NCBI GenBank assembly: GCA_029891345.1
Contig: CM056993.1
Coordinates: 226,902,924 to 226,966,923 of the forward strand
Direction: 5' to 3'
DNA: 64,000 nt
Source of the DNA: Dryococelus australis
Lineage: Eukaryota; Arthropoda; Insecta; Phasmatodea; Phasmatidae
In this document: positions 46,330-58,390 of the stretch, piece by piece
Layout: every line of letters begins with the position of its first letter
How positions within the stretch are numbered: the first letter of the stretch is position 1
Translations under genes and position numbers: made by a program
Notes under the pieces: generated by a model
What the model was told of the DNA's origin: nothing
The model's database searches: none
Seen by the model: only the letters and a program-made list of their open reading frames with translations

Positions 46330-47115
46330 CGACTGGGAAAGGTGTTGTGTCAACAGGAGCAGGGTACTCAGGGATCAGTTCAGACACATTGTTTATTCCG
46401 TGTGATTGGAAGTAAACATATAGTGCGCACTACCACCTATGTATAGCAAGAGCTTGGGGGAAGCTAATCCTATGCAAGCCAGGTAGAGGGGACCTGGTTC
46501 CGAACTTATGATGTGGGTAGCCAAGCACTGTGAAAACAACTAAATCTTCACTAGAACTCCTTTACCATTGTTACCTAGAAGGAGCCACAGTGTATAGTGC
46601 ATAGATGACTTGGCATTGACTTCTTCGGCACGATTCTCGGATATCTAAGCAGGGCATGGAAGAAGTACAAGGATTAGTCGTCTCTTCGACACTGAGAGTG
46701 CGGTGAAGTGAGAAAGGTAAAGCGAGGAGCTAGGCTGGTCTCCCGCGGCTAGTGTGGCAGAGAAGTTGAAGTGATTGTAAAGGAAGGCTCAACGTACAGG
46801 TTGAGGATTTCCAGCAGCGAGTGTGGTGGAAAACTGAAGACTGGTCCTCAGTTAAATTCCAATTCTCCTTTTATACTCTGTCTCGGTGTTCATTGGCTGA
46901 CGTCTCTAGGGCGAGGTGTTTCCGGCCAAAGAAGGGGGGGGGGGGGACTGGCGAAAGTATAGCTTCTCTGGCGTGACGTCACCAGTCGGCTGGGAGAATG
47001 GAAGACAAGCGAAGAAACATACTTCTAACGGTGCCATCTAACTGTGGTTAGTAGTACTCGATGCTCAATGTCTTGAGGTGCATAGCTTTGGTGAGCGTGG
47101 GAGCCAAAATCATCT
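46330..47115 (-). mobile_element. Gypsy family LTR (copy B)
   Basis: This aligns with copy C 57650-58390. The poly-A signal on the minus strand is at 46392-46397. A TATA-like element is at about 46868 (tttatactctg on the plus strand), inside a sequence shared by all three LTRs. A 13-G run at 46934-46946 is specific to this copy. No partner LTR is seen. Confidence 0.65.
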
Positions 47116-48955
47116 AATTACAATTGTCAATATGTGTCATGCGTCAATTCCCCCCCTCTCCATTACAAGTGGAGCTCATCCTTGAGGGGAGTTATAAACA
47201 AACTCCCCTTCAGAAGGATGTGTAAATGTCCCAACAAGCACAATCTAACTTCCTCTCGATTATGGTTCGTCTCAAAGGGATGGCTTGGGTCGAGAAAGAA
47301 ATTTCTTTGAGAGAATGTATGACAGTCTTCTCTAGAGCATTTAATTTTCTCTGTCAGTTTTTATTCTGTAACATATGCTACTCTGTGTGCTCTGCTATGC
47401 GCTTGACATACATCCGCTGATTCTCTTGACCTTGGAGTGCGAATAATCAGCTGGCTAGATGGTCGCTTGATGAGTTCAGTTGCGGTGCAGACACACTTTA
47501 ATTTCCTTTCTTAACTTCGGCGACTGCAGATTATCTTCTATCTCTCTGTGTTACATGCGACGTGTAGTCGGCCTCTCTTGTTGCTCGAAAGGATATTCTT
47601 GTAGCTTTTCCAGACTGTGGCAGTGTTTTGTTGTCTTTAATTTGTCTTCAACTCTTTATGTTACGTGGCTTTATTTATTTTGTGAGTATTTTAACCCACG
47701 CGGAGAAACCGAGTGGTGTGCCGCGATCCTCTTTTCATTAAAGCGTGTAGTCCTACAGAATGAACTTTAATAAAGTTTGAGTACATACAATCATCACAGC
47801 TGGGTAGTGGAAGAAAAATAAAGCAAAACACATAGTGGACTGCACGCGGAATAGAAACGACCCTTGGGGGAAATTATAAAATTGTGATTGTTACAAGCAA
47901 TTAAAAACTAAATGAATAATAAAAATTGCTACCAAAAACCACACTTGTTCGGTCGTGTCAGCTGTGATCTGCTGTGACCGCCTTTTGTGGAAATATAATA
48001 TTGGCTCTGCCCTAGCTTCCTATCTGTCGCACAACAGGTAAAATAACTCGTGTATCAGAAAACAACGTGAAAGGACTAGTAAACTGAGCGCCTCCCAGAC
48101 TCAACTCACTGATAAGAGTTGGCAAACGAGTGTGGTGGCAGAGACGTTAACTATTCAAATAGACGTGTGTTCACCACTACAGAATAAAGATAAAAGAGAG
48201 AGAGAGAAAACACAACATACCTTAAAAACTTAAATCTCTACAACAGTGTTTTTCTTCTTCGTCTTTTGTTTGTTTATAAAGTCTTTTTTGGTTGCTGGCT
48301 GAAAATGACTTTAGACATAATCATTACTGACTTTAGATTAATTCTACATAATAATTTGAAAAGTTTTTAAAGAAAGTTGTCTTGACGCAATTTCAAGATA
48401 GTTTTAAGGAAATTGAAATGTTTTATTTTGCATTAACTTTTAAAAATTCTTCAAATATTCTTTATAGAAAATATGTTGTTTCTATACAAGGTCATGATTT
48501 TATAGAGAGTTTATTATGACTAGAGACAAAATAAGGTATGTTGCAACTCTTCAAAGTCTTTAACTGACAACACACCAACCGGTTTTACTTTCTATCTCTG
48601 TATTTACAACACTATTTACGCTCAACGACTTGATGTTTCCACACATACGACGTCTTCTTATTACTGAAAATTCAACTGGAACTCCTCACATATCTCAAAG
48701 TTCATGTGTATTTACAAGCCTGCATGGATATTCACAAGCAGTATTACACAGTAAGTTACGTCATTGAAGGAATGCAGGAGTAGCAAACATTGCTACAACT
48801 AAGGCAACCGCCTTAATATCATCTTGATGGCAGAAATTGCACTAAAAGCATCCAGAATAAAGTCTCACAATTACTTAACTGCACTTGGGTTGACGATGCA
48901 CAGGTGTGTACAGTCAACTGATTGATAGCGTCTGAAGGCTAAGTTAGTTCACTGA
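47116..48955. other. Unclassified sequence, then AT-rich intron
   Basis: A 10-bp hairpin lies at about 47195-47217 (gaggggagtt / aactcccctt). The T-rich frames at 47226-47770 have no recognised domain. The GA run at 48194-48207 and AT-rich DNA from 48200 onward are non-coding. An LTR could be hidden at 47150-48200 but I cannot support it. Confidence 0.35.
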
Positions 48956-49264
48956 TTACATAGCACAATCACTCACTGTTGCTGCATTTTTTAATTTATT
49001 GGTTGGCCGCCCTCGCTTCCTGTGAGGTGCATAGGGCGGGTTTGGCCATGTAAAGTTGCTTGGAGGCTGCCATGGAGTTTCCTTAAAGTGTTCGACAACC
49101 AGGTGGGCCTGGCAGGCTCGGGGTGGCTGGACACATTGAGGCGGTTGGGTCGGCTGCTCGGCAATCTGCATTATGGCCGGGGGTAATGTATAGGCTGTGC
49201 GGCTTACCCCCGCGGTCTCTCGGTTCACTGGAACTAGAACTAGATCAATGTTATTCATAGGCAT
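48956..49264 (-). CDS. Possible retroelement C-terminal tail ORF
   Basis: A 102-residue open frame, Pro/Gln-rich, that ends with a basic stretch PYAPHRKRGRPTNKLKN including an AT-hook-like RGRP core. No family was recognised. Similar basic, proline-rich ends follow integrase in Gypsy elements here (for example 39200). It may equally be chance, given its size. Confidence 0.25.
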   Translation of the reverse strand: MPMNNIDLVLVPVNRETAGVSRTAYTLPPAIMQIAEQPTQPPQCVQPPRACQAHLVVEHFKETPWQPPSNFTWPNPPYAPHRKRGRPTNKLKNAATVSDCAM

Positions 49265-50689
49265 GCTGTGACAATCAATCCCTTTCTTCTTCTAAGTGCA
49301 CCATTCCATTGGACAAGGCGTAGTGGCACAAATCCACAGAGTTTATTGTTTCTTGCATAATGTGACAAGAAATTAAACTCGATCTAAGAATACATAGTTG
49401 ATCACATATTCTTTGGTTCATATGTATATATATATAATTCAATGCAAACACTAGAATTATGTTTAAAAAACCTCTTTAGCATTAAAAGAAATTTCACGCA
49501 AATACCTCCTAATGTATTTACATAAGGCATCATTCTTTGATATTTTCACACTAGGATAAATAGAGAATGATTAGATACATACATAATATTACATTACAAT
49601 AAGCAATTTACAAGCTAGTAGTAAATATAAATAACACCCCACAACATGGGAATTCAGCCTGGTCCATCAACTGTGACTGATGATAAATATTTTACTCGCC
49701 TAACACAGACGAGAATTCTGACAATGTGCTTCCTCATTTATAATCAGTTCACCATTAGCCAGGTGCCTCAGTAAACCTGTCCACAATAAATAAATAAACA
49801 TTATGAATATGTGTACACTGGCAACTAATTGACATAATTTAACACTGCAATAAATGTGTATAAAAATACTCATCAAGCATAATTTTGCAATCAGTATTGT
49901 ATGCAATAGGGTTAATTTTACATAACCATATTCATTCAATAGGACGGAAAGCAATCCGTCGTTTTGCCAAGCCGGAATTACAATCAAACGCCACCACCAG
50001 TTGAGCATTCCTGACCCATAGTTAGTACTTGATATTTTATACTTAATTATTCTGCAAAAGTGCAAACACTTTACAAGTAAACTTTATAGGATTTCAATAC
50101 TCTCTTAACAAGCTATTTTGTTCCCGCGTAGTGCCACAATTTTCTATACATCAGTATTTCTGTTTGCGACCAGTATTCGTCTTGGTTACCACACCCATAT
50201 AAATCAGCAGTGTGAAAAATTACACTGAGATTAAAAATCCTTTTTCAAACAACCCAGCCACTTGTAGCCTCAAAATATTAAAAAATGAGAGCATAAAAAA
50301 TTTGATATCAAATGGTTTTATGACCACCAAACATATATACCCCATACTAATCTATAATAGAATGGGGCACTCAAGGTATCCCAGTAAGTGTTTCCCATGT
50401 AAAAGTTCTCACTCATTCTGACATGTTCCTAAGATTTTTGCTAAAACCTATCCAAGGGCAGCCCAGAAAAATTACAAGATAGTGTGAAAATGAGTATCAC
50501 ATCGCCAAATATTTAACAAACAGAGAAAGAAAGCACTAGTTGTGATGATGTGGAACATTACCTGTTCACAAGGCACTAAGCTAGTGCTGCATATCCATGA
50601 AAATTAGCTGGTACCCTCAATACTTCACCTTAACAAGTTCTAATGCACACCACAACTCACCTTTTGAAGATTCCAGAAGAACATGTCGC
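49265..50689 (+). other. Intron, no gene seen
   Basis: AT-rich DNA with several short frames lacking domains. Confidence 0.6.
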
Positions 50690-51455
50690 CAACGCTTTCA
50701 ACCCTGCGTCGTTCAGAAAATTATTCACATAATCAATAATGACTATGCAAGCGCTCCCCCAGCATTTAGATATGGTCAGTAACTAGACTGAATAAAGACT
50801 AGGCAGTAAAAGAAGGAGAAAACGAGGTGCACAAGCTTTTATAGTTTTTCGATTTCACCTGAAAAAATTATGATTCAAGAGGGGAAGGAAAAGGTAGAAT
50901 AGGGAGCAGGTAGGAAAATGGAAGGGGTATCAGTCTGCCACCGAGATTGTTTATTTCCAAGAGCACCGGCGACTTTCTTTTTTAACGACAAGATCTCGGC
51001 GAGGCAGCTCAAATATCTGACCCTAAAGTTAAAGAAGATGTGTCTACCTTAACGATAAATCGTCGAGTAAAGTCTGGCAAATGCAGAATCGATGGAGTAG
51101 TCAGCCTAGTTTTTAATTCCGAAAATGCAGCTTGCTGTTCAGGCCCCCCACAGAATTCAACTTCTTTTTACTTTACATTATTAAGGGGGACGACGACCAT
51201 GGAAAGATGTCAATCTCGTTGGCAGTCTGATACCCCTCCCTCTTTTCTACCTGCTCCCTCTCCTACCATTACTTTCCCCTCTTGGATCATGATTTTTTCA
51301 GATGCGTTTGAAAAACTATAAAACCTGAGTGCACCCCATTTTATACTTCTTATCCTGTCTAGTCTTCATTCCGTTGAGTTATTGATCATGTCGCAATGCT
51401 GGGGGCACAGTTGCCTACGGATTATGCACATAATAATTAATCCCTACGCAAGCAT
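50690..51455. repeat. Large imperfect inverted repeat (foldback-like)
   Basis: The left arm, about 50690-50985, and the right arm, about 51180-51455, are reverse complements at roughly 75-80 percent by eye. Shared landmarks are cccccagcatt, gaataaagactag / gaatgaagactag, ggtgcac, ttttatagtttttc, gaaaaaat-atgat-caagagggga, gggagcaggtag and ggggtatcag-ctgcca. The right arm on the minus strand contains tataaaatggggtgcac, a possible promoter. The 195-bp centre holds the RNase H fragment. It could be a foldback transposon or two opposed solo LTRs. Confidence 0.8.
51017..51154 (-). pseudogene. Gypsy RT/RNase H junction fragment inside the inverted repeat
   Basis: The minus strand reads uninterrupted for 46 residues: GPEQQAAFSELKTRLTTPS, then LHLPDFTRRFIVKVDTSS. 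This is the link from the RT thumb to the start of RNase H, with Asp of the T-D-A motif kept as V-D-T. It differs from the G1-G3 and copy C versions, so it comes from another Gypsy lineage. It ends abruptly at both arms. Confidence 0.75.
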
Positions 51456-51899
51456 ATCTTCTCGGCATCTGGCGGCGACGGAGGCTGGAAGCTCGGAGCC
51501 TCGGCGTTGAGTGTCGACTCCGCTGCTACGGTGGCTGCGCGATCCTGGATGATAGCGGCCGAAGGTACCAACTGCCGGAGACTAAAGAGTGACCTCATTG
51601 GGGCTGGCAGTTATGGTGGAAACTCCCCTAGATGATTGTTATTTCTCTGCAGTTGCGGTGACATCGTCCGACATGGTAGGCATCACTCTGAGTGGATTGA
51701 CTAGTGCACAGGACACTGGTTGAGTCCTTCGGGGCGAATGCCGTGCTTTCGAGTTCTTTTCGACGATGCTGGATGGAGATGATTTATGGATGGTAGTGAT
51801 CCATGAAGACTGAAGACGTCTCGGATGATGATCCAGGGGACTCCTCTAGGAAACTTCTGCGGTGCTGAGAGTCCAATTACCAGATCGATCAGCGAACTC
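51456..51899 (-). other. Possible 3' part of copy C
   Basis: GC-richer sequence continuous with copy C, with no readable frame. It ends at the inverted repeat. No 3' LTR matching 57690-58390 was found here. Confidence 0.35.
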
Positions 51900-53480
51900 C
51901 CAGTGTAACTCTGAGGGTGCCATTGGTAGTGATCGTTTTGACTATTTGGTTCTTGGCTTGGAGAATGATATTCTCATTGATGTTGAATATATGGATCCTA
52001 TTGCTGATTACTCTGTTCCGTCCATCTTTGTATGCTGAAGTGTCCATGCTACATTATGAGGGGAGTTTTCAGATGATTCTTCGATGCCATCCGGCGTGTC
52101 AGAAATCGGCGATGTAGATAGGGGTTGGACAGGTTCCGAGGCAATATATGGTCTTCTTGCATATGCGACCTTGGCGGTCTTCCATCCAATAAACATTGTC
52201 CTGGTACATGGCCTTGTATGGGCTCTCCCATTCTTCGGCAGGTCCTACATGGAATGGTTAGTTACCTAGACTCGGGGGGCTGCTGAATTCGACTTCTTTT
52301 CCCATTTCAAAGGCTCGAACTCCAGTATGTGGGGGCTGGTATTTCATGGTGATATATGCTTCCTGACTTTCCCTGGCCTTTTCTATCTGTTGGAGTGCTG
52401 CTGAATGTATGTCTTCTGGCTGAGGTCTTCCTGTGGGCTCATACTCTAACTGCCAGTCTTCAGGACACTGTAGCATTTGGCCCGAGAGAAGTTGATTAGG
52501 CCATACATTGGTGGCTTCGTTCGTACGACATCGCAGAGCAAAGAGAATTTTTGGGATGTAGTGGTCTCAGTGTCTTTCATCTTCTCCGATTCTGAGGAAT
52601 AGATTCTTTTTGAGTTCCTGGTTTCGGCACTCTGTTGGATTGACTTGGGTGAGGTAGGAAGGATTGTCCATATTTCCGCTCCCCATTATTGACAATCTAG
52701 CAGCCACTATTTACTAGCGAATTGGGTCCTGTTGTGAGTTAAGATGCTCCGTGGGTATCACCAGCATGGGAAAATTTCTTGGTTGAATATTCTGATTATG
52801 CGATGTGTCTCTTGGCTTGGTTGTGGGAAGGCTTCTATTCAGTGCCAGAACAAGTCTGTTACTACCAGCACATACCTATTCACTTTGATGGTGCGGGGAC
52901 AGGGCCCCATTAAATATACCGCAAAATGTATCCATGGGGTATTTGGCTTATGTGGTTTGGCTGTAGGTCACCTTGCAGGGTAAGCTTTGTGCTGGCAGCA
53001 TGTGGTGCACCTGCTGACATTCTTGCCAATGTATCGGCTCATGCCATTCCAGATGTATCTGGTGCTGATGTAGGCGGGGGTTTCCGTTGTCCCTGGATCT
53101 CCTGTATCGGGACGATCGTGGAAGTGCCGGCAGATGTCACCATGCAGTTCCTTCTGTATCGAAATCTTCCACTTGACCTCCGGCTGGTTGTGTCAAAACC
53201 AAATGACGTTATCGTGTAACTCGAACCATTGTGTGTATTTGCGTAGAAGCTCTTTCACTTCAGGGTCTTGTTGCTGGTGGTGCTCAATCCGGTTCCGATT
53301 GATCTGGAGCTGCAGGAGTCGAAACTGTTCTTCGGGACTGTATTCCGGAGATGTAGGTAGTAGGATGCTGTCCACATCCTTATCTGGTTTCACCTTTTAT
53401 GTTAGGTTTGTTTGTCTGGACAGTGTGTTTGGGAAGTCGTTGTCTTTGCCAAAGCAGTTTTGAACTTCAAAGTCGAACTT
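51900..53480 (-). pseudogene. Gypsy copy C: linker and integrase
   Basis: The minus-strand linker EEQFRLLQLQINRNRIEHHQ (53340) leads to the zinc region CRHFHDRPDTGD to CTTCCQHKAYPA (53130-52985). This keeps C-x-x-C but has Asp where a His is usual. The core starts FAVYLMGPCPRTI (52920), in which the first catalytic Asp is Tyr. VLVVTDLFWH follows, then stops. The post-integrase region EDWQLEYEPTGRPQPEDIHS (52450) through NVYWMEDRQGRICKK (about 52190) corresponds to the V-Y-W-V-E-D module of G2. The enzyme is dead. Confidence 0.8.
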
Positions 53481-54660
53481 GGAGAGGAGTAGGTCCCATC
53501 TTTAAAGCTTAGCTTTACTGTCGCTTGACTCTCTCAACCATTTGAGTGTTTTACTATGTGTCCTTAGGAGGGAATGGGTTATATAGTAGCAAAATTTCTG
53601 TATTGCCCAAATCACAGCAAGACATTCCTACTCACTAATGTGGTATTTTTTCTCGGTTACATTTAGCCTGGTGCTGGCATAGGCCATCACAGGAGGCTTT
53701 CCGTCCAGGTCCTCCTGATATAACATGGAACCTAGGTTGTTTTGGCATGCATCAGTCTGTAGAATGAGGGATCCCTCACCTTGTGAACGATGCAGATGTT
53801 TGATCTGATGGAAGCTAGTTTTCAGGGCCTCGATTGCAGAACGGTGTTCTAACATCCACCACCATCATGCTTCTTTTATCAACAATGGGAGAATCAGTCT
53901 ATTGTCTGCAATGTCGGGCACGGAGTCTCGGAGCCAGATGCACAGTCCTAGAAAGCATAGGAGATGTTTCTTTGTGTGGTTCCTCAGGCTCCTGTATAGC
54001 CCTGATGGATCTGTCTTGTGGGAAGTTACCTTCGGGAGGGGGTAGGGGCATGACATGGCCCAGGCATCTTGCAGAAGTGGCTCTTCAAAATTTTTAATAT
54101 AAGTCTGTGGAGTTCCAGTCACTCCAACACATTGCTGGTTCGTCAAAGCTCTTCCCAACACTCTGAATATACGATTACGTCGTCTAGGTAGGCGAAGAAG
54201 AACAGTTCTATGTTGCCAGTTAAAATTTCGGCAGACTTAGTTTTTGAAAAGAAGCAAGCACATTCGTAAGCCGGAAGGGCATAACTTTTATTTGGAGTGT
54301 CTCGCCTTCTAGTGACGTGAATGCTTTGTACTGGGGCTGTCTCGATACCCGTTGATCTGCCAATACTCAGACTGCATATCCAAGATACTGAAGATCTTCG
54401 CCTCACCTATGTCGCATAGTGTGTATGCTTGGTCGAGGGCAGGTGGAGGAATCGGCAGTGTCGCTTTGTTTAAGGCCTTGTAGTCAATGCGAACCTCAAC
54501 TGTCCATTATTCTTAGGTTTGAGTACAGTGATGGAATTATTACGCGACTTTGATGGCTCGAAAATCCCCTGGCATTTCATTTTGTCCAGCTGTTCCAGGA
54601 TTAGGTGATAGCACCTAGCAGAGACCTTGTATGGCCGATTATATGTTGGTGCCACGGTGT
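53481..54660 (-). pseudogene. Gypsy copy C: reverse transcriptase and RNase H
   Basis: Minus strand. YKVSARCYHLILEQLDKMKC and VLKPKNNGQLRFALT (54620-54480) are the RT fingers. After frameshifts, FFFAYLDDVIVYS (about 54190) shows an intact catalytic Y-L-D-D. The connection region includes LCFLGLCIWLRDSVPDIADN (53940). RNase H has LILQTDACQNNLGSMLYQE (53770) and KKYHISE, then a stop one codon away from the Q-E-C block at 53628. The DNA continues to FDFEVQNC at about 53480. This region is the best guide to the family: Ty3/Gypsy. Confidence 0.85.
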
Positions 54661-55300
54661 TTCAATAATATTTCATGTTGGATGGTGCGGGCTAACGCAG
54701 TGTTCCCCCATATGCAAAAGCCCTGGCATTTTCGTCGAGAACGTCCTTCATTAGTTGGAATTGTGGGTATGTAAGTTCGAGGTGAATCTCCCCTTCGCAG
54801 ATAGCTGGTGGCTTATGTTTGTCGGGTTGATACTCCCTGTGGACAGTGATGTGGTGGTCGTCACCCATGTATACTTTCCTTTGCCCATGGTCCATAATGC
54901 ATTATTGCTGTTGAAGCCCAGGGTGACCTAGTATCAGATTCTCCTGGATGTCGGGTGACACAACTTACTCCACTTGCGTATTAAGTTTGTACATTTCAAT
55001 GATGAGTGTGATACGGCCATCGATGGTGATCATGCATTCCAGCTTCGCTATTCCCACAGTTTTGGTATGTGGGATTAGGTAAGTATTATGGTCTGTGCTG
55101 AGGATGTCCCATCGGACAAAAATACCAAAGGCAGCTGAATCAAGTAATGCTGTCACTTGTTTTACGTTAACTTGAACTTCGATTTGAGGGGCTTCAGGTA
55201 TCCCCACTTCCTGGTCTAATAGTTTGACGATTGGTTCTTCTTGACCGATGGGGTCACCTCTATTGACCTGCCAGTGGTGGCGTGTTCCTTTGGGGGTGCA
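54661..55300 (-). pseudogene. Gypsy copy C: aspartic protease
   Basis: The minus-strand frame 55207-54965 reads EVQVNVKQVTALLDSAAFGI. A-L-L-D-S-A-A replaces the usual L-x-D-S/T-G-A triad, so the Gly after Ser is Ala. GIAKLECMITIDGRITL follows at about 55040. The next frame (54895-54692) links protease to RT and contains GEIHLELTYPQFQLMKDVL. The protease would cut the gag-pol polyprotein. Confidence 0.65.
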
Positions 55301-57280
55301 CTCTTCAGATTTTTCTAAACTGGGGTGGGTCGTAGTGCACAGTTTGCACCCCCTTCTTCGGTCGCACGTGCCTTGGCCCAGACGGCTGCAGGCAATCCTT
55401 GTTGTAATGAGACTCGGGACAGTACCAACATTTGGGCAAGAATGGAGGAGCTGGCAGGGCGAGCAGTGGTGGCTTACGACATGGTTCAGATGCTTTATAT
55501 TTTTCTGCTGGTCTCATAGAGTTCGGCTAATCAAGGAGAGCCTGCACGTGGAAGTTACGCTTGGCTTCCCATGCTTGTTCCAAGAGTTCGTTCACTGTAT
55601 GTGGCTTGGATATAAGCAGGATATTCCACAAATGTGGCAACATAGGAGAGTTATTTGCCACATGCAACATTCTTTGTCTCTCTCGGGAAACATCCTTTGA
55701 TACATTTCCTTTTTTCTATGGACAAATATTTCAACCTCCTCTCCTGGTGTTTGTGAGTGGTTGTAGAATTAAATTAGTAGGTGTGCTAGCAATTCCTCGC
55801 TCGTGAAGTATTGTTATATAGAGCTACTGAGTTGCTTCCATTCGGTCATGAATTCACCATATTTATTCCACCATTCGAGGACTTTGCCCTTCGGTCTGGC
55901 TTGGGCTCTGGTAACCCATTGTTTCTCAGGTATCTCGTCCATTTATAACTCACGCTCTCATTCTTACATAAATACGAGTGGGTCTTCATGTGGTCTACCC
56001 AAGAATTCTGGCAGTTGTGAGATGTGCTGCAGAGAGAGGCCTGGGTTTGTCGGTTGGTATTCAGATGCACGTTTGCAGACCTCACATTGACATTGGTTTA
56101 ACATTCCTGGTCTATTAATATGCTTGTCCAGCAAGCCGATGCAGGTATGGTGGTACATTTCTACACACAGGATGCACATTACTTTGTAGATTGTGCACTT
56201 GGGGCATGTGACCTAGTTACAGAATGCTCTCTGTCTGATTCTGCAATTCTCATACTGAAATTTGAGGCTATCAGTATAGCAGGTCTCATATGCCCAGCCG
56301 AGGCAGGAATAGTGACTCAATTGTTGGCAATGGGCGCACTGTATCTAATTGGTGCCTGGGCCGAGGCAGTTCGGTATCGAACAGCAGCTTGGTTCGGGTG
56401 CGGCTGCAGTGGAGCAGTCGAGCTTGTGCTCGCTCTGTTCAGTTGTCGACATCTGTGGTGTGTTTTGGGCACCACAGGGTGTTTATAGAACTCCCCAAAG
56501 TCCGTTAAGTTCATGAGTGAGCCAGGCTGATTTATTCGCGCTGCCAAGTCGAAACTAGAACAGCAAAACGTCCCACATTGGGCGCAAGAAGAACTTTACT
56601 CTCCCCTTTTATGCGCGACGGCCCATCGACTAGGAGAACACTACATCAAGTGGGCATAGAATTCTATGGCCACTCAATTTGGTGTATCCTATTCTGGTTG
56701 GGTTCTGAGGGTAAATTTCGTCCTTACATGGCACTAGGGCGTGCCCCATGTAAAGGACTGGCCAGGTAGCTTTGCAGCAGGGCACAAAGTGAGGTTCTGG
56801 CAACGTAACATTCGCTTCGGGTTCGGTGCTTTGGGCACTAAACCTGGGCAACATGTGTGGCTTGCACTAGGTCTGGACTGTGGTGGAACAAATAGGCGTG
56901 TAGGTACAGTAGGTACTTGAGGATGCTGGACACACCTGTGTAGTCATATTGGTGGGTACAGAGTAACTGAAGTGAGATATGCGATAGGATCTATCAGTGG
57001 CTGCTCTGGTTGGTTGAGGTACTCGGCAAGCCATAAGTGTACCTTCTTACTTAAGTGTTTGGGTCTCTGGATCAGATTATTCGGTATCTCTGGAACGATG
57101 GGGACGAGAAGACTGCACAGTGCTTTCCTTGGATGCGAGCTGTCCGTTGTAAGCGACTAGTGTGGGTGTCTGCTCTTGGATACGCACAGAGGCAATTAGC
57201 ACCTGCTTCACTTTTTCTCTGAGTGCATTACATCGGGAATACGGCGTCTGGAGTACACAATACACACTCATGTCCATGAA
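55301..57280 (-). pseudogene. Gypsy copy C: gag
   Basis: On the minus strand gag starts near 57280 (LIASVRIQEQTPTLVAYNGQ). The family motif ANVTLPEPHFVPCCKATWPV is at 56800, and several short frames run from 56550 to 55850. One zinc knuckle, KCWYCPESHYNKDC, lies at about 55430. It is C-x2-C-x3-H-x4-C, one residue shorter than the standard spacing. Basic residues before the protease (RHVRPKKG) follow. Stops separate the parts. Confidence 0.65.
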
Positions 57281-58390
57281 GCAAAGTGCAGGGATTGTTT
57301 ACTTTACATGTGTCGAGCCACATAAGCGTCTGCCGACTGAGCGGTCACCTTATTTCAATGCTAGGTGCTATGAGCGCAGTGAACAATGAAAATCAGGCAT
57401 TGTTTTCTGCAGCCCCTGCATGTGGGTGTATGTTCCAGCCGAGTGTTCCCAATCCAGGGAACGTCCCCTACCGACACTGAAAGTGTGGTGGAAAAGGCCG
57501 AGCACCGCACTGACAAGCTGGTCTGAGGGGCTCTACCATTCTTTTTACTGGAGTATGCAGAATGGTTGGTCGTTACGAATGTTTGTGGATAGCTTTGGCT
57601 TGGTTGAGTATAGTTCCCGTGATCACCTGTGTTTATCTCAAGGAATTAAGACAACTGGGAAAGGTGGTATGTCTACAGGAACATCGTACTCAGGGATCGG
57701 TTCAGACACAATATTTATTCCGTGTGTTTGGAAGTAAACATGTGGTGATGCACTACCTCCTATGTATAGCAAGAGCTTAGGGGAAGCTAAGCCTATGCAA
57801 GCCAGGTAGAGGTGACCGGGTTATCAATTTAATGGGTGGGGAAGCCGAGCGCTGTGAAAACAATTAATAATTTTACTAGAACTACTAAATATTGTTTCCC
57901 AGAAGTGGCCGCAGTATCTAGTGTGTAGACGACTTGGCATTGACTTCTTTGACATGGTGCTTGGATTACTAAGCAGGAAGTGGAAGGAGTATAGGCTGGT
58001 CTTCGGAAGCTAGCATAGTTGATATGTTGAAGTGAGAGCAAGGGAAGGCTCAAGGTGCTGGCTGGTCAGTTCTGGCAGGGAGTGCGGTGGAAAACTGAAG
58101 ACTGGTCCTGAGACGGATTCCGAATCTTTTTTTATATTCTGGCAGATGGCTGCATCGGCATTCATATTGGCTGCCGTCTCTTGGGAGAGGAGTTGCTGCT
58201 GAGAGGGAGGGGCATAAGCATAGCTTATATGTTGTCACATCACTGGATAATGGAAGACAAGCAATGAAACATACTAATGGTGCCATCTTGCGGTGGTTAG
58301 TAGTAGTCGATGCTCGATGTCTTGAGGTGCATAGCTATGGTGGGCTGGTGAACAGTACAAGTTGCTGCCTAGAACGTCCATTCTTGCCAT
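57281..58390 (-). mobile_element. Gypsy copy C: 5' LTR and leader
   Basis: The LTR is about 57690-58390, with a TATA-like element on the minus strand at about 58130 and a poly-A signal at 57714-57719. The leader runs to 57281. It matches copies A and B throughout. Reading leftward from the LTR, the order LTR, leader, gag, protease, RT, RNase H, integrase is that of a Ty3/Gypsy element. Confidence 0.7.
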
